Shown piece after piece: positions 43,299 to 48,008 of a DNA stretch of 48,008 nucleotides. The notes beneath the pieces are model-generated. The model made no database searches. It saw only the letters and a program-made list of their open reading frames with translations, and was not told the DNA's origin. Made by a program: the position numbers and the translations under genes. The stretch comes from Pirellulaceae bacterium. Its GTDB lineage: Bacteria > Planctomycetota > Planctomycetia > Pirellulales > Pirellulaceae. Location: NCBI GenBank assembly GCA_029243025.1, contig JAQWSU010000048.1, positions 1 to 48,008 of the forward strand, read 5' to 3'. How positions within the stretch are numbered: position 1 is the stretch's first letter; each line of letters begins with the position of its first letter.

Positions 43299-44405
43299 AT
43301 GACAACGTATTTTATCCGTCGTCTCTTGTTGACGATTCCAACTTTCATCGGCGTTACGCTGATCGTGTTCATGATCACCCGCATCGTTCCTGGCGGTCCC
43401 CTGGAGCGGCGGATCATGGAGTTCCGCATGGCCTCGGTTTCTCAGGGGGGGGGTGGCACCACCATCGTTGATTCGACGTCGATGATTCCGGAAACGGCTC
43501 TCGATGAATTGAAGAAGACGTTCAATCTGGATAAGCCGGCGTATATCGCTTACGCCATCTGGTTGAAGAACGTTTTTCAACTCGACCTGGGACAGTCGTT
43601 TTTCTACAAGGAACCGGTCTGGAAAATGATCACCTCCCGGTTCCCGATTAGTATGACATTTGGACTAACTGGTTTTGTGCTGGCCTATCTGGTTTGTATT
43701 CCGCTGGGGATTTACAAAGCACTGAAGCATGGATCTCCATTCGACTTTGTTAGCTCTGCAATTGTCTTTATCGGCTACTCCATTCCCGGTTGGGCGATGG
43801 GTGTGTTGTTGCTATTATTTTTTGCGAGTGGACGGTTTCTTGATGTGATGCCGTTAGGTGGCGTTCATGGCATGGGCTACGACGAGTTGCCTCGTATGGT
43901 TCAAGCCATGGAAGATCGCGACGAAGTATCTGACGAATTCGGATCTTTTCAATGGGAACGTCTTTCGCCTCTTTCGAAAGCGATTGATACTGGCTATCAC
44001 ATGGTGTTGCCAGTCTTTTGTTATATGTTGGGTGGATTTGCCACCTTAACCGTCTTGATGAAGAATGCTCTGATGGAGAATCTGGGGCAGGACTATGTGC
44101 GAACTGGATTTGCCAAAGGTTTGACCGAGCGGCGAGTTGTTTTTGTGCACACGCTGCGTAATTCTTTGATCCCTTTGGCGACCGGACTGGGACATGCGTT
44201 GTCGCTGATCATGGCCGGTTCCTATCTGATTGAGTTTGTTTTCAATATCGATGGGTTGGGCTACTTGGGATTCAATGCAATCGTGCAGCGTGACTATGCG
44301 GTGGTGATGGGGATACTGGTCATCAATACGCTGTTGACTTTGTTTGGGAATATCTTCTCAGATGTTCTTTACGCCGTGATTGATCCACGGATTCGCTTCG
44401 ATTGA
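43299..44405 (+). CDS. yejB: ABC transporter permease, YejB-like
   Basis: The 368-residue inner-membrane permease matches YejB more than OppB/DppB. RRLLLTIPTFIGVTLIVFMITRIVPGGP is the N-terminal helix and loop. GGFATLTVLMKNALMENLGQDYVRTGFAKGLTERRVVFVHTLRNSLIP is the region with the EAA-type coupling helix, and the end NGLGY-like DGLGYLGFNAIVQRDYAVVMG...VIDPRIRFD closes as in YejB. With its partner it forms the channel of a peptide importer; in E. coli YejABEF takes up microcin C and peptides. A nine-G run at 43445-43453 lies in the coding sequence (SQGGGG). Its TGA overlaps the start of the next gene by 4 nt. Confidence 0.9.
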   Translation: MTTYFIRRLLLTIPTFIGVTLIVFMITRIVPGGPLERRIMEFRMASVSQGGGGTTIVDSTSMIPETALDELKKTFNLDKPAYIAYAIWLKNVFQLDLGQSFFYKEPVWKMITSRFPISMTFGLTGFVLAYLVCIPLGIYKALKHGSPFDFVSSAIVFIGYSIPGWAMGVLLLLFFASGRFLDVMPLGGVHGMGYDELPRMVQAMEDRDEVSDEFGSFQWERLSPLSKAIDTGYHMVLPVFCYMLGGFATLTVLMKNALMENLGQDYVRTGFAKGLTERRVVFVHTLRNSLIPLATGLGHALSLIMAGSYLIEFVFNIDGLGYLGFNAIVQRDYAVVMGILVINTLLTLFGNIFSDVLYAVIDPRIRFD

Positions 44406-45526
44406 GTAGATGGGACCTTAGGGTGGCAAAAGAGAAATCGGCTTCTCTACTACGATTGCGGATTCGGAAATTCCGCCGTTTAAAACGAGGCTATTACAGC
44501 TTTCTGTTCCTGTTTGGGCTGTATGTGATTTCGTTTTTTCTGCCATTCATCATGGGCTATCGACCGATCGTTGTGAAATATGACGGGCATTATTACTTTC
44601 CAGCAGCCGCGTCTTACGTTCGTGATACGTTTGGAATCGGACGTAGTAGGGTTTATCTCGCTTCCGAATTAGGACAGCAAGAGGTCAATGGCCAACCTGT
44701 TTTTGGTGAGGCCGAATTTCGAGCTTTGCAGAAACAATACAAAAAACAGGATGAGGGAAATTGGTTGATTATGCCACCCATTCCCTATGGTCCCACGGAG
44801 CAATTTTTGGAAGCGGATGGGGTGCCTCCCTACCCGCCATCGCGTGCCCACTGGATGGGGACGGATGGTTCCGGCCGCGACGTCTTGGTTCGATTGGCTT
44901 ACGGCTATCGTGTTTCGATCTCCTTTGCTTTGTTGGTGACGATCTTTGGGTACACGCTGGGCACGCTTGTCGGAGCCTTTCTCGGCTTCTATGGGGGGTG
45001 GCTCGATATCCTCGGGTTACGGTTTGTCGAGATTTGGGGTTCCGTGCCATTTCTCTATACTGTGATCATTCTGGCTTCGATTTTTCAGCCCAGCTTTACG
45101 CTGCTTGTCTCGATTTTGGCAGCCTTTGGTTGGCTGGGGATTGCCTATTACATTCGAGGTGAATTCTATCGGGAGAAAAATAAGGACTATGTGGCGGCTG
45201 CTATTGCCGTGGGTGAGAGCAACTGGACGATCATCCGAAAGCACATTTTGCCCAACGCATTGACTCCGATTATCGCTTTTGCTCCCTTTGCAATTGTGGG
45301 CATGATCAGTGCCTTGGTGTCGCTTGATTTTTTGGGATTTGGCTTGCCGGTCCCCACCCCAAGTTGGGGTGAATTGTTGCGTCAAGCCAAGGATGGCGGC
45401 ATGCAGGCGTGGCACATTGTTGTGTTCCCACTGGGCGCCTTGTTCCTCACCTTGCAACTGATTGTCTTCATCGGTGAGGCTGTTCGTGAAGCATTTGATC
45501 CGAAGGTTTTTAGCAGGCTGCGATGA
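44402..45526 (+). CDS. yejE: ABC transporter permease, YejE-like
   Basis: The 374-residue second permease follows E. coli YejE closely in style. KRGYYSFLFLFGLYVISFFLPF is the first helix, followed by the large extracytoplasmic insert beginning RPIVVKYDGHYYFPA, then MGTDGSGRDVLVRLAYGYRVS. The EAA segment is AAAIAVGESNWTIIRKHILPNALTPII, and the end is SLDFLGFGLPVPTPSWGELL...FIGEAVREAFDP. The RPIVVKYDG insert distinguishes this class from DppC. The start is a TTG that overlaps the yejB-like stop (TTGA); a GTG seven codons later is the alternative. The next gene overlaps this one by 4 nt (ATGA). Confidence 0.88.
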   Translation: MSRWDLRVAKEKSASLLRLRIRKFRRLKRGYYSFLFLFGLYVISFFLPFIMGYRPIVVKYDGHYYFPAAASYVRDTFGIGRSRVYLASELGQQEVNGQPVFGEAEFRALQKQYKKQDEGNWLIMPPIPYGPTEQFLEADGVPPYPPSRAHWMGTDGSGRDVLVRLAYGYRVSISFALLVTIFGYTLGTLVGAFLGFYGGWLDILGLRFVEIWGSVPFLYTVIILASIFQPSFTLLVSILAAFGWLGIAYYIRGEFYREKNKDYVAAAIAVGESNWTIIRKHILPNALTPIIAFAPFAIVGMISALVSLDFLGFGLPVPTPSWGELLRQAKDGGMQAWHIVVFPLGALFLTLQLIVFIGEAVREAFDPKVFSRLR

Positions 45527-46545
45527 ATTCCAATCTCACACCGTCTGATCCTCAGTCTGCTCTGGAACCGCTGCTCAGTGTGCGCGATTTGAAGACCTAT
45601 TTTCGTGTGGAAGGTGGGATTGCCAAGGCCGTCGACGGTGTTTCCTTTGATCTGTTTCCCGATGAAGTTTTGGGGATTGTTGGTGAATCTGGCTCGGGGA
45701 AGAGCGTTACCTCACTGTCCGTCATGCGACTGATTCCTGATCCGCCCGGTTTTATTGCCGGAGGTGAAATCTGGTTTAACGGAGAAAATCTGGTTGAAGT
45801 GAGTCACGATCATATGCGCCAAGTGCGCGGTAATGAGATCGGCATGATTTTTCAGGAGCCCATGACGGCGCTGAATCCCGTTTTTACCATTGGCATGCAA
45901 GTGATGGAGGCCGTCAGGACGCATCAACGCCTCAAGGCAAAGGAAGCTCGTGAGCGTGCAGTTGAAATCCTGCAGCATGTTGGGATTCCTGATGCGGCGA
46001 AACGGCTTAAAGATTATCCACATCAGTTTTCCGGGGGGATGCGGCAGCGAGTCATGATTGCCATGGCTCTCGTCTGCAATCCGCAATTACTGATTGCGGA
46101 CGAGCCGACGACAGCATTGGATGTGACGACACAGGCTCAGATCCTTGATCTGATGTTGCAGCTAAAAGCGGAGCAGGACCGCGGATCGATCATGTTGATT
46201 ACACACGATTTAGGTGTCGTCGCCGAAACCTGTGATCGTGTGGTCGTGATGTATGGTGGGAAACTTCAAGAGGTTGGTACGGTTGAGCAGATTTTTTCTG
46301 AACCTCGACATCCTTATACGCAGGGGCTGATCGCTTCACTCCCGTCGCAGCAGCACGCGCCGAAAAGTCGCTTGCATGCGATTCCTGGAAATGTGCCCTC
46401 GATCATGGAGCTTCCTGCGGGGTGTAAGTTCTGTAATCGTTGCGAGCAAGTCCTGCCGCAATGTGAAGAAACGGAACCGCCTCTTTACGATGTGGGTGAT
46501 GGCCATCTCGTTCGGTGTCATCTGTTGGAGGATGACGCACAATGA
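45523..46545 (+). CDS. Peptide ABC transporter ATPase (OppD/DppD type)
   Basis: The 340-residue ATPase has Walker A GESGSGKS, a Q-loop ([10 protein letters not shown]), signature FSGGMRQRV, Walker [13 protein letters not shown] and the switch His in ITHDLG. The C-terminal [14 protein letters not shown] is the Cys motif usual in peptide ABC ATPases. It energises the YejB/YejE-like channel together with the next gene product. E. coli uses one fused YejF of two ATPase halves; here the halves are separate genes. ATGA overlaps join it to both neighbours, so translational coupling is likely. Confidence 0.95.
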   Translation: MNSNLTPSDPQSALEPLLSVRDLKTYFRVEGGIAKAVDGVSFDLFPDEVLGIVGESGSGKSVTSLSVMRLIPDPPGFIAGGEIWFNGENLVEVSHDHMRQVRGNEIGMIFQEPMTALNPVFTIGMQVMEAVRTHQRLKAKEARERAVEILQHVGIPDAAKRLKDYPHQFSGGMRQRVMIAMALVCNPQLLIADEPTTALDVTTQAQILDLMLQLKAEQDRGSIMLITHDLGVVAETCDRVVVMYGGKLQEVGTVEQIFSEPRHPYTQGLIASLPSQQHAPKSRLHAIPGNVPSIMELPAGCKFCNRCEQVLPQCEETEPPLYDVGDGHLVRCHLLEDDAQ

Positions 46546-47543
46546 CGACTCCCCTGTTAGAAGTCAAAAATCTCTGTGTGCGTTATCCCATTTGGGGCGG
46601 TATTTTTCGTCACAAGGTCAACGAGGTGTCAGCCGTCGATGATGTATCCTTCACGATTGATGCGGGAGAAACCTTGGGGCTTGTCGGAGAAAGCGGTTGT
46701 GGGAAAACAACCATTGCCAAGGCAATTGTGAACATTCATCGAGCAATGACTCCCGGAGTCGAACAGACGGGGCAAGTAATCTTCCATTCGGACGATGGGC
46801 CGATCAACATTCTGGAATTGAGTCGGTCCGAGATGCGACCCCTGCGATCTCAACTCCAAATTATTTTTCAAGATCCCTTCTCGTCGCTCAATCCTCGCAT
46901 GACGGTTGGCAATATCATTGAAACTCCCCTGCGGTTGCATAGCAAGCAAACAGCGAAAGAACGTCGGGACCGCGTCAGCTACCTTTTGGATCGAGTTGGA
47001 TTGCAGCCCGAACACGCGACTCGTTATCCACACGAGTTTTCGGGTGGGCAGCGGCAACGAGTTGGAATAGCTCGTGCACTGGCCGTTCAACCGAAGCTGA
47101 TCGTTGCCGATGAGGCGGTTTCGGCGTTGGATGTTTCCGTACAGGCGCAGGTCTTAAATCTACTGGGCGATCTGCAGGAAGAGTTTGGACTTACCTACCT
47201 ATTTGTGGCCCATGATTTGTCGGTAGTGCATCACATTAGTGATCGAATCGCGGTGATGTACCTTGGGAAACTTGTCGAATTCGGCGGTTCCGATCAGGTT
47301 TACCGGACACCCTTGCATCCTTACTCAAGAGCTCTGATTTCTGCGGTGCCTCAACCCGTCCCCCGACGTGATCGCACCGATCGCATTCAATTGATCGGTG
47401 AAGTGCCGACTCCATTGAACAAACCGAGTGGCTGCCCATTTCGTACACGGTGCTCGATTGCTAAAGATGAATGTGCCGATGCGATGCCCGATCTGGTCGA
47501 AAAAGAATCGAACCATCGTGTCGCTTGTCCCTACTCGGAGTAG
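46542..47543 (+). CDS. Peptide ABC transporter ATPase (OppF/DppF type)
   Basis: The 333-residue ATPase has Walker A GESGCGKT, Q-loop FQDPFSSLNPRMTVG, signature FSGGQRQRV, Walker B LIVADEAVSALD (DEA, where DEP is more usual) and the switch His in VAHDLSVV. It ends with GCPFRTRCSIAKDEC, the Cys motif of this family. The N-terminal LCVRYPIWGGIFRHKVNEVSAVDDVSF form is typical of OppF rather than OppD. It is the last gene of the operon, overlapping the previous one by 4 nt. Confidence 0.95.
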   Translation: MTTPLLEVKNLCVRYPIWGGIFRHKVNEVSAVDDVSFTIDAGETLGLVGESGCGKTTIAKAIVNIHRAMTPGVEQTGQVIFHSDDGPINILELSRSEMRPLRSQLQIIFQDPFSSLNPRMTVGNIIETPLRLHSKQTAKERRDRVSYLLDRVGLQPEHATRYPHEFSGGQRQRVGIARALAVQPKLIVADEAVSALDVSVQAQVLNLLGDLQEEFGLTYLFVAHDLSVVHHISDRIAVMYLGKLVEFGGSDQVYRTPLHPYSRALISAVPQPVPRRDRTDRIQLIGEVPTPLNKPSGCPFRTRCSIAKDECADAMPDLVEKESNHRVACPYSE

Positions 47544-47882
47544 CCCGAGAAGTGGCAGAGCAGCCCGACCAAACGGTGTCTTCTCTGATCCTCTGACGCC
47601 GCCCGTATCCGCCACGTAGCGAAAGAGTCGATGCACGGCTCCTTGCCATGGGATGGCTGGCCTTTTCTCGCGTTGGTGATCATCGATATTTCGATTTCAA
47701 ACTGGATGCTTTCCGCTGATTCGAATTCCAGCCGACCCGCTTCTCGCTTGGGTTGCCAACCGGTGCCCGGTCCAAAAAGGGCTGCAATAATCGCCCTCTG
47801 CTGCCACGAATTGTAACGACGTTTGAGTTTTCCCGGAAAATAAGTTGGATCATGATACACTTGGCTGACCTTAGTTGTGTGG
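47544..47882. other. Region after the ABC operon, 339 bp
   Basis: I see no convincing gene. A minus-strand open frame of 109 codons lies here (47531-47860), overlapping the end of the ATPase gene; it has no recognisable motif, signal or ribosome-binding site. Confidence 0.45.
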
Positions 47883-48008
47883 CGATGATCGAATAACGAT
47901 GATCGAATAACGATGATCGAATAACGATGATCGAATAACGATGATCGAATAACGATGATCGAATAACGATGATCGAATAACGATGATCGAATAACGATGA
48001 TCGAATAA
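47883..48008 (+). repeat. 14-bp tandem repeat, nine perfect copies, continues past the window
   Basis: CGATGATCGAATAA is repeated nine times without a mismatch to the last base of the window. Each unit contains the odd palindrome CGAT-G-ATCG. Every plus-strand frame has stops, while the minus strand has no stop in any frame across the array. The real copy number is unknown. Confidence 0.97.

Noticed and set aside
47531-47860. 109-codon minus-strand gene
   Set aside because: It overlaps the ATPase 3' end, has no recognised motif or Shine-Dalgarno, and its composition looks like an antisense shadow.
47883-48008. CRISPR array
   Set aside because: The 14-bp units are directly adjacent with no unique spacers, and no cas gene is near.

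Overview
The window looks like a chromosomal segment of a planctomycete, probably in or near the Pirellulales. The main reason is three copies of a gene pair typical of that phylum: a large secreted protein with PSCyt1, PSCyt2/DUF1549 and PSD1/DUF1553 domains, next to a Tat-exported DUF1501 protein. Supporting signs are a WLQFRG-type PQQ-propeller protein, CarH-like and PilZ regulators, and many secreted proteins of unknown function. This placement is inference from gene content; there is no rRNA or other marker. I saw no tRNA, rRNA, CRISPR array or complete mobile element. The only mobile-element trace is the C-terminal end of a tyrosine recombinase at the left edge.

Layout. 1-1391: recombinase fragment converging on a PhnP-like metallo-beta-lactamase-fold hydrolase. 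1719-6289: first PSCyt/DUF1501 pair (+), with a LamG-like insert. 6318-9137: DNA polymerase I (-). 9368-14321: central metabolism-like genes (gamma-glutamyltransferase, methylisocitrate-lyase/PEP-mutase-like enzyme, DapA/KdgD-like aldolase, SMP-30/gluconolactonase-like protein). 14398-18246: second PSCyt/DUF1501 pair (-). 18543-20547: alpha/beta hydrolase and a double-FAS1 secreted protein. 20752-22781: an atypical sigma-70-family factor divergent from a MerR/CarH-like regulator whose cobalamin-binding residues are missing. 22830-27107: EEP-family hydrolase and a 1092-residue secreted protein of unknown function. 27170-31117: third PSCyt/DUF1501 pair (-). 31294-35178: tandem PilZ protein, AI-2E-type transporter, PQQ-propeller protein. 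35307-38544: three secreted proteins, including a ChbG/YdjC-fold protein that seems to have lost its catalytic residues and a Tyr/Asn/Pro-rich small protein. 39051-40889: DNA polymerase IV divergent from a nickel superoxide dismutase that carries a Sec signal peptide. 41341-47543: a tightly overlapping five-gene YejABEF-like peptide ABC transporter operon. 47883-48008: nine perfect copies of a 14-bp tandem repeat running off the window.

How the genes relate. The ABC operon is one transport machine: lipoprotein binding protein, two permeases and two ATPases. Each PSCyt gene lies next to its DUF1501 partner and is probably co-transcribed with it, suggesting a cell-envelope redox/hydrolytic unit whose substrate is unknown. 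The sigma factor and CarH-like gene share one divergent promoter region and may form a regulatory pair. The points most worth follow-up are the cobalamin-site-less CarH-like/atypical sigma pair, the NiSOD whose signal-peptidase site would directly expose the nickel-binding His1, the apparent ChbG pseudoenzyme with its small secreted neighbour, and the 14-bp repeat array. All calls come from reading the sequence by eye; no database search was run.
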